Shown here: piece after piece, positions 36,311 to 47,941 of the stretch
Layout: every line of letters begins with the position of its first letter
Position numbering within the stretch: the stretch's first letter is position 1
From: Bugulina stolonifera
Lineage: Eukaryota > Bryozoa > Gymnolaemata > Cheilostomatida > Bugulidae
Reading direction: 5' to 3'
Assembly: GCA_935421135.1 (NCBI GenBank)
Contig: OW285190.1
Span: 8,690,501 to 8,754,500, forward strand
DNA: 64,000 nucleotides
The notes under the pieces: generated by a model
Databases searched by the model: none
Told to the model about the DNA's origin: nothing
The model's input: the letters and a program-made list of their open reading frames with translations, nothing else
Position numbers and translations under genes: made by a program

Positions 36311-38480
36311 TAATGCTCGTAATAAGGCTAATAACGCTGTTCGAGATGCCAAGAAAAAAGCTATGAATGCTGTTTTGAATGATGATTCATTAAATCAATG
36401 GCAGAAAATTAAGATCTTTCAAGGTAAAAATCTTCAATGCAATAATGTTATCCATGAAATTGATTACTTGGGTACTACATCTACAGCCAGTTCTGACATT
36501 GCAGAAAAATTGAACAAGTACTTCTCCAGTATCGGTGCAAAACTAAATAAGGAAGCTAAATCAATGAAATCAAGTGGCTATGAGACTGAACCAAAAATAG
36601 CTATACCTTTGAATTTTGACAAATTAAATTTTCAAGAAATTTCAAACAGTGAGGTATCAAAGTATCTTAATTCTTTGAAATCACGGAAAACAGGAGGACT
36701 GAATCAAATTCCAGCTTTCATATATAAAATTTTGGAGCCTCTGATACTCAATCCCTTAACCCATGTCATAAATATTAGCCTTAAATACAACAAATTTCCA
36801 AATGTTTGGAAGAAGGCGTTAGTAATTCCTATCCATAAAAGCGGAAAATCATCACTACCGAACAATTACCGACCAATTTCTCTACTTCCAATTCTTAGCA
36901 AAGTTATGGAGAAAATTGTTAACCACCAGATCCATGATTATTTAGATTTCAACCAACTTATTGCTCCTCGACAATTTGGTTTCAGAAGCGGTGCATCAAC
37001 AGATCAAATTTTAATGCAACTTATAAATAAAATTCGGTTCATGATTTCTAAACCCGAGTCGAAATTTGTCACTTTATCAGCACTAGATATTAGAAAAGCT
37101 TTTGACTGTGTCAACCATGACATTATTTTGAAGAAACTATCAGTAAAATTTAATTTTCATCAAAATGCTTCTAGTCTGATTCAAAATTATCTTGTGGGTA
37201 GAGAGCAAGCTATGAAAGTCAATGGACACATTACAGGCTGCCAAAAAGTGACAACCGGAGTTCCACAGGGGTCTGTACTTGGACCCCTGCTTTTCATAAT
37301 GTTCATTAATGACTTGATGATGCTAGGCAATTGCTATTTATTTGCTGATGACTGTTTGTTAGTCACTAGTGGTCAAAATCCAGCTATTTCTACTGGATTA
37401 TTGGAGAAAAGCATTAAACTTGCTTCAGATTGGTACAGTGAAAATTGTCTGGTTTTAAACAGTGCCAAAACCGATGTCATGACTATTTCAAATACTAGTG
37501 ACATACAAGCCCCTGACCTAAAATTTGACAATCAAACTTTTAAACAGTCCTCTAAAATAAAATATCTTGGTGTTATTCTTGACAGCCGGTTAAATTTTAA
37601 GTCTCACACTAGCAAGATTAAACAAAAGCTTTATCCAATAGTTACCAATTTCCAGCGTAATCGAAAGTTTTTATCGCCCAAATTAGCTGCTCTATGGTAT
37701 GTAGGTCTTATAAGAGCTAACTTAGAATACTGTGCCCCACTGTTATACACCACAACTGATTACGTTAAAAATGAGTTTTTGAAAATTGAAAACCGGTGTC
37801 TAAAAATTATAGACATTAACAACTCTAAAAAAAGCACCCGCCGAGCATTCAACATTACAAAATTAACTTTTCGATTTGAATATCTATATATGTTGTCTTT
37901 TTATAAACTCGTTAACCACCTAATTCCAGTCATCGATTATAACCTTTTACCTGTGAAATTAACTAGTGAAACGCGCTTAGCAAAGAGCCAAGGTTTTAGA
38001 CTCTCCAGGGAGAATTTCAGATTTGCCATTGCCGGTTTTGGTGCCGGGAGGTTTAACGTTCTCCCCAACCACATAAAGATGAGTCAATCTTTGCAATCTT
38101 TCAAAAATGCCATCAAAAACCATATTTTTGTGCTTCCTGATTAGAGCTCATTTTATCAACACTCTGTCTTGTACTTTATTAGTTTTATTCTACTAAATGC
38201 TCAAAATTTTATATGTACTTCTTTTAGTTTATTTACTCATCTTTTACTCTACTGGTTTTATTTACTACATGCTAGCAATTTTTATATGTATTACTATAAC
38301 TAATTTACCGGTAGTTGTTTGCCTTTGTAAAATCCAAACTTTAGCTTTTTTTTCTCTACTTTTCTCTTTTTTTCTTCTCACACTGTAATCTTATTTACTT
38401 AGTGTACTTAAACTTCTTGTTTTCTGGACAAAATTCCATTGGACTTATTCTCTGCCAGAATAAAAATGGAATATATATAT
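36311..38480 (+). mobile_element. 5'-truncated non-LTR retrotransposon (LINE)
   Basis: The insert begins abruptly inside a reading frame and ends with a short AT-repeat tail after GAATAAAAATGG. The uninterrupted site is at about 53,573-53,590. The truncated start, single frame and simple-repeat tail are typical of target-primed insertion. A possible short duplication (ATAAT) flanks it. The RT sequence suggests the Jockey/CR1/L2 group; I cannot place the clade. Confidence 0.9.
36312..38144 (+). CDS. LINE reverse transcriptase (partial ORF2)
   Basis: This is a continuous frame of about 610 codons with the 5' part (endonuclease) lost by truncation; the first ATG is at 36363. Reverse transcriptase motifs appear in order: NYRPISLLP, then SALDIRKAFDCVNHD (catalytic Asp), GVPQGSVLGPLLF, and YLFADDCLLV with the FADD catalytic box, then KYLGVILDS. 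The C-terminal part ends in GFGAGRFNVLP and a terminal Lys/Asn-rich helix. There is no internal stop, so the insertion is fairly recent. The protein would copy RNA at a nicked target but lacks the nicking domain here. Confidence 0.93.
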   Translation, partial: NARNKANNAVRDAKKKAMNAVLNDDSLNQWQKIKIFQGKNLQCNNVIHEIDYLGTTSTASSDIAEKLNKYFSSIGAKLNKEAKSMKSSGYETEPKIAIPLNFDKLNFQEISNSEVSKYLNSLKSRKTGGLNQIPAFIYKILEPLILNPLTHVINISLKYNKFPNVWKKALVIPIHKSGKSSLPNNYRPISLLPILSKVMEKIVNHQIHDYLDFNQLIAPRQFGFRSGASTDQILMQLINKIRFMISKPESKFVTLSALDIRKAFDCVNHDIILKKLSVKFNFHQNASSLIQNYLVGREQAMKVNGHITGCQKVTTGVPQGSVLGPLLFIMFINDLMMLGNCYLFADDCLLVTSGQNPAISTGLLEKSIKLASDWYSENCLVLNSAKTDVMTISNTSDIQAPDLKFDNQTFKQSSKIKYLGVILDSRLNFKSHTSKIKQKLYPIVTNFQRNRKFLSPKLAALWYVGLIRANLEYCAPLLYTTTDYVKNEFLKIENRCLKIIDINNSKKSTRRAFNITKLTFRFEYLYMLSFYKLVNHLIPVIDYNLLPVKLTSETRLAKSQGFRLSRENFRFAIAGFGAGRFNVLPNHIKMSQSLQSFKNAIKNHIFVLPD

Positions 38481-38647
38481 AATAGCCTGAGAATTCAGTA
38501 ATTTCATTGAGTTGTTTACACGATCAGCATAATGGACAGCGCCAAAAAGCTTGTAGTTAAAATGGGTTTTCAAAAACGGGATATTTCTGCTACTAGGGTG
38601 ATTGGGAACTTGAAACTTGTGTCAAAATACTCCTAATGACTTACCCA

Positions 38648-39981
38648 CATACTTGCCAAGTAACCTAGGTAAAAAATCTGGACACATGCGCGGACCAGTG
38701 GGAGGACGGACAGCATGGCCGCAGGCCATGCCAGCCCGCGTAGTAGGCTGCCAGAAAGGGTGCGGGAGGGGCAGAGGAGCACCCTCCCGCATTCAAAATA
38801 TTTTTTGTGAGCCACTAAAATGACAGTAGTTAGGACAATTTCACTCATATTTGTATGCTGCTCTAGTGGTCAAAAATATGTTCATATTACGTGCATATTG
38901 GAATGGTTTTAAAATGGTGGGAAGAATTAGAATAGGAATGAAATTGCAAAGAGTGCTTCAAGTTGGATTATCTAAAGAAGACCTATAAAACTTGCTACAA
39001 CATACAAATTTATTAGAAACTAAATTTTTGTTTCATTTTATTAAATTATAAACATATAAATAGCTTTATTTATAATAACACTGAATAATAATAATAATAA
39101 TTCAGTATTTTCATAAGTTAAGTTTATAATTATTATATTAACAACTGTAATCATAATGTAAGCCTGTCTTTTGAACTTCAGAATCATTGAGAATAAACAA
39201 ATCTTCTAAGCTTTTAGATGACGTGACAGCTTTCAGACAACAGTTTTGATATGCTTCTGGGTCAGGGTGTGCCTGGCTATGTCATTGGTACCACCATCAG
39301 TAATACTAGAGGGTGCAGAAGGCATAATCATTATAATCATTATGATAATGATAATTTAAATTTAATAAAATATTGATATTAAAAACCTAATTTACTCTTA
39401 GAAATAAAATAAATGAATTTGACCCATTGATTTTAAATTTGAAAATTGCCGAGTCTTTTGCTTGTTTGTACTGTGAGAATTGTTTGGCTTAACAGCTAAA
39501 TTAACATCCAATAGACAAATAATGGAAACATTATTTGTACAAGCAAATAATAATAATTATAATATCAATGAGTAAATTTGCATTTGCGCCGGTGGTCGTC
39601 ATTGACATTAGAGCGTTTATATAAAATAGCTATCCACTGTTGGGGAGGCTCTAGTACACCACCAATATAGCTTAGGAATTAGTCAGAGTTTGGGCTATCA
39701 TCAGTGGCAATTGGCATAGACACGACAGTCACTAGACATCGAACTACTTCAAAAATAAACGGTGTGTAGCATATTTTATATAGCAAAATTCCCCAGAATT
39801 TGCGACGCTCAACCCTTTTTCAGTCAACGTTTGGGAAAATCCAAAGGAAATAATAAATAAAACTTTTTGGAGCAGCAATTTCTAATTCCCGGGGTATGAA
39901 TCAGGACATTGGGACAGTGTAGGGACAATTTTCAAATCCCGGGGGGGTGTTCCGAGAAACCCGGGACACTTGGCAAGTATG
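38648..39981. mobile_element. Nonautonomous hAT-like element, 1,334 bp
   Basis: The ends are CATACTTGCCAAGT and its complement, flanked by a perfect 8-bp duplication CTTACCCA (38640-38647 and 39982-39989). The uninterrupted target survives in the next junction near 53,740. The interior has a GC-rich patch near 38,690-38,800 and no transposase frame. Confidence 0.9.
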
Positions 39982-41093
39982 CTTACCCAAGAGTTTTACA
40001 CAAAAAATATTTGGCTAGCAAAAGTTGAGAAATGTGTGTCATGCCCTGGGAGGAAAAAAGAAGAGGAAGAGAATTTGAAAGAGGACAACTTCTAATTATG
40101 ATCAATAGCTTGTTAGTGCCCATGATACACTGCCACTAGAGTTGGCAGACCTGTGACAAATCAACCACAAATGCTGCTGTCACATTGACAGTGTAGAGGG
40201 ATATGATTGATGATTTATGATATACACCAAGGTAGGGGAATTAACTAATGGAACTTTTGGACATAGGGGAAGCCCAAATAAATGCTTCAAATAATAGACA
40301 ATAATGATAAATATACATATATGCTCACCGATTTAGAAAAGTCATTATCTGCTGTACTATATGGAGTGCTATGAACTAGGCAGACGGAGCCATCTTTAGT
40401 GACTGAAGGAAAGAGTAATAACACATGTATTAGGTAAGTAACATGTATAATGTAAATTGTTATTAATTATATTATAGCCACAGCACTAATATTGACATGA
40501 TTGTCTACTTTGAGAGTTCTAATAATATGTGAAGTGATTCATAGGGAAAGCAATCACACATGGGATAATATCAAAGCGAAATTTTGGGCCGTCTCACTTA
40601 ATTTTACAATTTAGACATCATTGTTACGTGTTCGTTTTAAAACGAAGTCTAATGCCCACAAGCAAATATTGTTAATCCAAAGACATAGACTACTATGTAG
40701 TGTTACAACTTACATTTTTCAAAAATTATTATGTTGCTATGAGTTGAGTTATTGTGAGTTGCAAGGCTTGAAACATAATGTTATACTGCAGGGGTGAATA
40801 TCACATCACAGAATCTACACTGCATGAATATGGCAGATGCGAAGGTGTCATGTGCATTCTGTCTAGAAGATCTGAAACGCATGGTGGATCCGAGAAAGTT
40901 ACCATGCAGACACGTGTTCTGTTTAAACTGTTTACTAGATGACTACAGCAGTAGGAGAAGTGTGGGTGGATACCATTGTCCCGTATGCAAGTGAGAACCT
41001 CTGCTACGTTTCTGAATCTAATCAATTAGTACATACATGTACATAAATCATTTTTCAATAGGCAACTGACAACAATGTATATACCCTAAAAGC

Positions 41094-41608
41094 AGATACA
41101 TTTTGCGAGTTTTAACTTTTGCGAAAACTCGCAAATAATTTCCATCGCTATTAATATCTGCTTTCAAACTGATTTAAATAATTTCTGGTTTAAACAGACC
41201 ATACATGCAGCTATATAGCTATATGATACATAGTTGAATATTTTACAAAGCAGCAAATATTTGCTATAACATAATTGGTAAGTAGCCTAGAGTAGGAGCT
41301 TAATCAGAGGATTTTTTAACAAGCTATGGTAATTACTTTACCTCACAGGAGGGATTACTGCACTATATAGGAGTCAGCTGTAGTTTTGTACTGTATGTAA
41401 GTGGGGTTTAAATCTGAGTAAACATAGAGCTTAGCTAATCTTGGTTTTAATGCTGAAATATGCTTAAACATCAATTTTGGGAATTAAACAAATTTCGGAT
41501 AGGCCTAGGCCAAACTCGCTGCTAAATATTTCTATCGCAAATTGCTCCAGGATTAGCAAACACGCGAAACTTTCTACTTTCTTCCGCTAAATATTTCTGC
41601 TTTTAAGG
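41094..41608. mobile_element. Short inverted-repeat element flanked by TA, 515 bp
   Basis: The ends CCCTAAAAGCAGA and the complement CCTTAAAAGCAGA are flanked by TA. Unit 3 lacks the segment (near 54,820). TA flanks fit Tc1/mariner-like or similar elements; the superfamily is not established. Confidence 0.7.
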
Positions 41609-42535
41609 TACATGTATGTATGTACATTACATGTACATGTATTAGTGCATACATGTACATGTACATACATATATGCATTATTGTTAGTTGCCTATTGAAA
41701 AATGATTTATCTATTTGGAGTTGAGGGTTCTGAAAGTGCACCTCAAAAATGTGTATGCATCATACCCTTACAAATAAATTACTGTGCTGGATTCCTCCAG
41801 AAAAGCTTTGTTAATCAACGTGTGTAACATTTATAAACTGTTTATTGGTGCCACACCGTAATTATTGTTGGTCTGTTGCTCTAAAATTACACGTATTGTT
41901 AAAAGTATGCCAACAACACTTCAATGTTAATACATAAAGCAATATTAAAAGTACATTGGATTACACATGAAATGATACAGATAAAAGTAATACAGGTACT
42001 TACATTAAAACATAGACACAGTAAATTTACCAAACCACACTGTATGAAACACAGTACTATACTGCTTAAGGCTAGCTTTCCCAGATACATGCTGGGCCAA
42101 GCACAGCTAGCCAGCCGGTCAGACTATATAGCCTGACACAATTACTTAGTTACCAACTGTCATTTGGCAAGTAAGTGACTGTACCACATGTAATTTATAT
42201 ATATTCTAGCTAGTATTATTTGTACTGTTTTTAATAAAATCAGAGCCATTGAGCTCTGAATAAAATAAGGAAATGTATTAGAGGCAAATTGATTTTTGAC
42301 CATAAGAGTGTAACGTAATATACTAGATCAGCTGTCTGTAATCTATGGTTTTAACAGACTACAATACATTCATCAACTAAATATAGTAACATTCTAATCT
42401 TTTTAACACAAGTGAACCAGTGTGCCAAGCTGAGTGTATGAAAATCATTCCTACTGGGCAGCAAGTTGTTGAACAACTTTCCCAATTGCAATGCCCTCTA
42501 TATTTCCTCCCATGGTGCTGCTTTGCAGAGCTGGG

Positions 42536-43551
42536 TCCAAGTCATAGATTTGACTTGACTTGCCAAGTCAAGTCACAAGTCGACTTGACTTGGACTTGCC
42601 AACCTGCTGACTTGACTTGACTTTGACTTGCGCATCAATGCGACTTGACTTGACTTGGACACATGAATGACTTGTGATTTCGACTTGACTTTGACTTGCA
42701 CATCAATGTGACTTGACTTGGACACATGAATGACTTGTGGCAAATAAAAAATTTGTACAGTGTTTAGCCAACATGGAAAAAAGGTCTCAATTGTTTACCT
42801 ATTTATCATTTGTACTAGGTCAGTGCTACTAGCAGCACTCAGAGTATATCAAGGTTAGCTATGAGGATACACAATTCAGGCAATATCTAGGCTGTGTACG
42901 TGAGACTACACAACGACAATGTATAGTCACAAGCACACAGTGCAAGTAGTGTAAGTGTAGCCTAGGTGTGGTGTCAGTAGTGAATACAATGCACAGTGCA
43001 ATAATTACTAGAGTTAAATTGCAGGACTGGCCAGTGGACACTCCATGCTGTAACATGTGCTGTTTACATTCTATGTAACACTGCATCCCCATTACAAAAT
43101 ATACAGTATATAATACTATATGACCAGTCTTGACCGTAGTGCCAATAATACTACTTATATAGACTAGTTCTTTACTATGATTGCATAACATACATGTACA
43201 TTGGACATGCCCTGCTACACTTTGGCATAGGTTTTCCATGGATTGGAATGCCTACTAAACGTAAAAAATGATGCTTTGGAAAATATAAAATTTTTTGAAG
43301 TTGTCTTCCACTTGACTTGCATTTCGACTTGACTTGACTTTGACTTGACTTGTGACTTGCATGACAGCTGACTTGACTTGACTTGAAGCATCTCTGACTT
43401 GACTTCGACTTGACTTGCCTTCAAAATTTTCGAAGTTACTTGACTTGACTTGACTTGGGGCAGCACTGACTTGACTTCGACTTGACTTGCCTCCAAAATT
43501 TTAAAAATGACTTGACTTGTTGACTTGCAAGTCGACTTGGACCCAACTCTG
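42536..43551. mobile_element. Nonautonomous hAT-like element rich in GACTTGACTT repeats, 1,016 bp
   Basis: The ends CAGAGCTGGGTCCAAGTC and the complement CAGAGTTGGGTCCAAGTC are flanked by a perfect 8-bp duplication CTGCTTTG (42528-42535 and 43552-43559). Unit 3 has the single uninterrupted copy near 55,740. Both subterminal regions are arrays of a GACTT/TTGAC motif on either strand. The minus-strand frame at 43,215-43,601 (Ser/Gln/Val/Lys repeats) is a translation of these repeats, not a gene. Confidence 0.92.
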
Positions 43552-43660
43552 CTGCTTTGTAGATCAAACATGAAATTGGCATCGCCTCCTGATTCGTTCA
43601 CAATACGTCTTCGTCCTTGACCCTGACAACTTGATACTCTATAACAAAGGTGCCCAATTA

Positions 43661-43744
43661 TTTTTGGTAGGGGACCAGGTATCAGTACAAAGATATATAA
43701 TATATTATATATCTTTGTACTGATACCTAGTCCCCTACCAAAAA
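43661..43744. repeat. 84-bp fold-back palindrome, unit 2 copy
   Basis: The 42-bp arms match with one mismatch and no spacer (arm start TTTTTGGTAGGGGAC). It is present also in unit 3 (55,849-55,930), where the right arm has decayed by a short deletion and substitutions. It was therefore in the ancestral unit. Confidence 0.88.
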
Positions 43745-44262
43745 TGTGTGTTTACGTGTGTTTCAATGTGTATACATGCAAAAATGTAATCGAATTTGAC
43801 ATGAATGTAAGTATCAGATTTACACTTTTCAAATAAACATTCATTACTAGTAGATCTGATCTTCAACATAATCAGTTGCACAAAAGAAGTAGTTCGTGTG
43901 ATAGGTGAAAACAGTCTGGCTTTGCAACAATTAGTATTGGCAAACCAAGGACTTACATACCCACCCTCTGCTAAGCAAACTTAAAGGAATTTGTATAAAA
44001 TTTCGCACAAGTGAAGAGACTGATGAAATTAGCTAGGGGGCCTATGCTAACAGATACAGTACATGTCACCTGTACTCACTTGGTATAGACCTGTCAAATG
44101 ATACATAGTATGTGTTCTTCACCCAACATAGTCTGTCCGTGTACCTTACCCACTGCCCGTTAAATTCTGACGGGGTCCAGCAGTCTATTGGGTCTCTAGC
44201 AAATTGACCTGCATGCATGTGATGACATAAAGAGGTGTATACATATACTAAGATAGCTACAG

Positions 44263-44312
44263 GACTACATAGACATACATAGACATAGACATAGACATAG
44301 ACATACATGTCT
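44263..44312 (+). repeat. TAGACA microsatellite, unit 2
   Basis: The array is ATAGACAT-type repeats; the unit 3 copy at 56,450-56,515 is longer. Short frames over it with Met/Tyr/Val repeats are not genes. Confidence 0.85.
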
Positions 44313-45445
44313 GTAGAAACACACTGAAAGTAGCCTCCACTTGAACACCACTACTCTATAACCTTGCGGCATTGGGAGAACATAACTTCACAACAACCGC
44401 TGTAGTGTGAGCATTTATATTTTTATTGATCACGAGCACGAGCGGTTATGTTTGGTTACTTGAAACTATTTGTACATGTAAACATGTACATGTTTAGCCG
44501 TTTTCCTCACCACTTGGCAGATACAATGTATAAAGTCATAATTAGAATTCTGATTATTACTATCAACGAACTGGCATAGATTAATACATGTTCCAGGAAT
44601 TTGCGACTGTTCGAAAATGTCAGTTCAAAACAGGAAGTTCCAAAAACGGACATTTGGAAAACAACCATTTCTAAACTCTAAACTCCAGCTTTCAACTAAT
44701 TATTATTTTTAATATTATGTATTTTGTTTTTACTACTACAAACTAGTTGCAGAATACTAAAAAATTAATTATCTGTGAGTTGTGTTCTTCTAAATGTAAT
44801 CTACACAGTTTCGAAATGGTTGTGCTCCAAACGATAATTTTCGGAACGTCCTGATTTGAATTGAAAGTTTTGAAATTTCCCTATATTATGTTTTAGCCCT
44901 TATATTTGACTTGCAGGCAGCTATTCAGTCGGATGGACATTGAGGCCTTACCAGTTGTTACAAAATTAGAAGCAGTAGGAGGTGCTGACTCCGCTACTTC
45001 GCTCAAATGTGACAGATGTAAGGATGACCAGCCTGCAGCTGCCTATTGTGTAGATTGTGGAGAGAAGAGCTGTTCCAGACATATGGAGGTAAAGTTATAG
45101 GTTTTGCTCATGTTATATACTTAATTTACTGTGTTACCACTGGACCAACATAGACATAGCATGTTTACAGGTGGATAACTTGTATTCAACTGACTGCAAG
45201 TAACAAGTATATAATAATATGACTCATGCATATTCTTGTAAACAAGTTAAGTATAACAGGAAGCAATCTATTTATATCATAGTGAATACTGGAGTGTTTT
45301 ACCCTGTTAGCCAAACATTACACTCCTCCACGCTAACTTTGAACGGTGTCAGTGCTTTAAAAAATACATACCATTATTATAATAAAACTAGTAGTCACTC
45401 TATTTATTGTTAGTCTGAACCACAGATGTTATGTTACGGTGTCCA

Positions 45446-46255
45446 TTACTTATATCCAAGGTACTCCTCACTATAACGTACTGGTGGCTGCGATACCCTA
45501 GGACTACGGCGAACTGTCGTTGTTTCTGGCTCTATACGTACAGGGTCGCTATTATCTCCCTCATTACTATCGGGAACCGTATTGTGAGTTGTGTTTGTTG
45601 GTAGTATTGGTACGATAGGTCTATTTGTCACAATTGGCCCTGTTATTGTTTCCTTATTTGGCTTTCTGAACTCCTGTGATGCTTTCTTTAGATGGTCAAT
45701 ATGACAATACCTCACTCGGCCATTTACTCTCACCAAGTATCCATGCGTGCCCTTAACTTTCACAATTTCACCTTCTAGCCACCTAGGGCCTGCACCGCCT
45801 TGCCTTCCCTCTTTCACAGACACTTTCTCACCAGCTCCAAACCCTCTCAAACTAACCGACTTGTCATGGTATCTCTTCTGATTATCCTGTTGGATTCCCA
45901 CAGACGTTGTCAGTGATGGTCGTACCAATGACAGCCGGCTACGTATCTGCCGCTTTAAAAACAACTCATCTGGCCTCCGTCCCGTAGTGCTGTGCGGTGT
46001 CATCCTATACCTCATAAGCACATTAGCTAACGCTATATGAAGTTTTAAATGTTTCATCTTATACATGCTTGACTTAATAACCTGCACCGCCCTCTCAGCA
46101 GCCCCATTGCTGGCTGCATGATATGGCGGAACCAGAATGTGCCTAATACCGTTCATCCTGCAGAACCAAGCAAATTCTTCTGAAGCAAACTGAGGTCCAT
46201 TATCAGAGACTAGTTCTTCCGGGCAGCCGTACGCTGCAACAAACCGCCTGACCAC
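45446..46255 (-). pseudogene. Integrase core and C-terminal region
   Basis: The remaining catalytic residues are visible: Asp in VSDNGPQF and Glu in SNGAAERAVQ. The C-terminal part carries a GPRWLEGEIVKVKG segment typical of the gypsy integrase C-terminal domain, then a Pro/Thr-rich tail. No chromodomain was recognised. Confidence 0.9.
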
Positions 46256-46303
46256 CTGACATGTTGCACTCGCCGTAGTGCTGCTGACTGGAACCGCTTC
46301 TAT

Positions 46304-46534
46304 CTATTTTGAGCGAACATCGACTTTCACTAAAATCTGAGTACTCTGAAACTCACAATAGTCAACGTGTATCCTTTGCATCGGCCTCTCTGCCCATGGC
46401 CATGGTCTTAAAGGGGCTGTCGCAGGGCTCCTCTGGTACGCTGAGCACTCAACACATTTTTTCACCCATGCGTCAATATCTTTGTCCAAGCTTGGCCACC
46501 AAATAAAACTGCGCGCCACTGCCTTCATCTTCAC
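46304..46534 (-). pseudogene. Integrase zinc-binding region and start of catalytic core
   Basis: This is in the same frame as the RNase H segment. The frame includes CVECSAYQRSP of the zinc-binding region and the first catalytic Asp (HVDYCEF). It stops at a TAG (46306-46304) within the integrase core, then continues in frame. Confidence 0.85.
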
Positions 46535-46615
46535 TATCCCAGCATGCGTCTTGTGTAGCTCCGCTAAGATGCGTTCTTGCAGAGAATGGGAAATTACTAC
46601 TCGGTAGCCATAGAC

Positions 46616-47941
46616 TTAACAACCTTGATCTACTGATAAATAGTCTCTGTTCCTACAAAATGCCTCCAATTCTTCGTTGACCATGTTGCGGGGCCAGCCC
46701 TCCATAACATACAGCATTACACGTGACAATTTAGAATCACTTGCAGTCTGCCTGGCTATTTCATCGGAACTGACTGGTAAATTACCTAGCATTGAGTTCA
46801 CTCCTTCTATCGTTGCCACTTTGACCTCAATTTGATTAACTGGAAACCGTGACAGCATATCCGCATTACCGTGCTCCTTTCCCGGCCTGTACTCAATGTC
46901 ATACTCATACGCTGCCAGAATCAGGGCCCACCGTTGCATTCTAGCGGCTGCTAAAGTGGGTATTCCAACTTTCGGCCCCAGCAAGGCTTGGAGTGGCTTA
47001 TGATCTGTTACTAACACAAACTTTTTGCCGTACAGGTATTTGTGGAACTTAGTGATCCCATATTTCAGTGCCAACGCCTCCTTTTCTATCTGGCTGTAGT
47101 TTTTCTCTGCGTCTGTCAGAGTTCTAGAACCAAAAGCTACTGGTCGTTCATTTCCTTCCACAACATGGCTCAACACCGCTCCAACCCCATAGGATGAGGC
47201 GTCACAACTTAGCTTTATATGTAGTTTCTGGTTATAATGAACCAACACGGAACTCCCTGACAACAACTCCTTACATTTAGCAAATGTCTGCCTACAAGAC
47301 TCATTCCAATTCCATGCTGCCTCCTTATTAAGCAGTCTGTGGAGTGGAGCCAATAGTGTAGATAAGTTTTTGATAAACTTCCCAAAAAAGTTCACGGCTC
47401 CCAGAAAACTCCTTAGCTCTGAGACATTGGTAGGTGTTGGTGCTCCCCTTAGAGCCTCTACCTTCTCGTCTGTAAGACTAATACCCTCCTTACTAATCGT
47501 GTGTCCCAAGTAAGTTAGTTCACTCTTACGAAACTCACATTTATCTTTGCGCAAGCAAACTCCATGCTCATGTAGTCGTGCCAACACTCTCTTGAGTATC
47601 GACTCGTGTTCTTCGTCCGATTTAGAACCAATAAGTACATCATCCAAATATATTGCAACCGGCAGTCCAGCTAGCATCCGCTCCATTACCGACTGAAAAA
47701 TAGCAGGAGCTGTTGAAATACCATACGCCAATCTGGTATGCCGATATAGTCCTTTATGTGTATTAATCACCAGGTAATCCTTACTATCCTCATCTAACTG
47801 TAGCTGCTGATAGGCCTGACTGAGGTCCAACTTGGTAAACACTCGTTTACCTGCCAGACCAGCTAAAATATCCTCTATACAAGGAATTGGGTGATTATGC
47901 TGCTTCAAACTCTGATTAATGGAGACCTTGAAATCCCACAT
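46616..47941 (-). pseudogene. Reverse transcriptase and RNase H of the gypsy-type element
   Basis: The reverse transcriptase core has the first catalytic Asp in FTKLDLSQAY and the YLDD box (AIYLDDVLIG). RNase H follows with SCDASSYGVGAVL and TDHKPL. The frame overlaps the upstream one by 37 nt, which reflects the frameshift. It ends at an in-frame TAA (46618-46616), after which the same frame continues. Confidence 0.93.

Larger units (their letters stand above)
36073..40128. mobile_element. Short inverted-repeat element between units 1 and 2, interrupted by a LINE and a hAT
   Basis: The left arm (ATGGGAACTAATAAGC, then TTGATCATAATTAGAAG) and the inverted right arm ending near 40128 match the uninterrupted copy at 53,345-53,880. 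Here the interior has been split by the LINE at 36,311 and the hAT-like element at 38,648. Since both inter-unit junctions carry it, it was part of the ancestral unit. Confidence 0.8.

Noticed and set aside
43215..43601. 128-codon minus-strand frame rich in Ser, Gln, Val and Lys
   Set aside because: It is a translation of the GACTT repeats at the end of the hAT-like element.
47905..47941. Programmed frameshift between two frames of the gypsy-type element
   Set aside because: The overlap falls inside the reverse transcriptase core, not at a gag/pol border, so a mutational shift is more likely.
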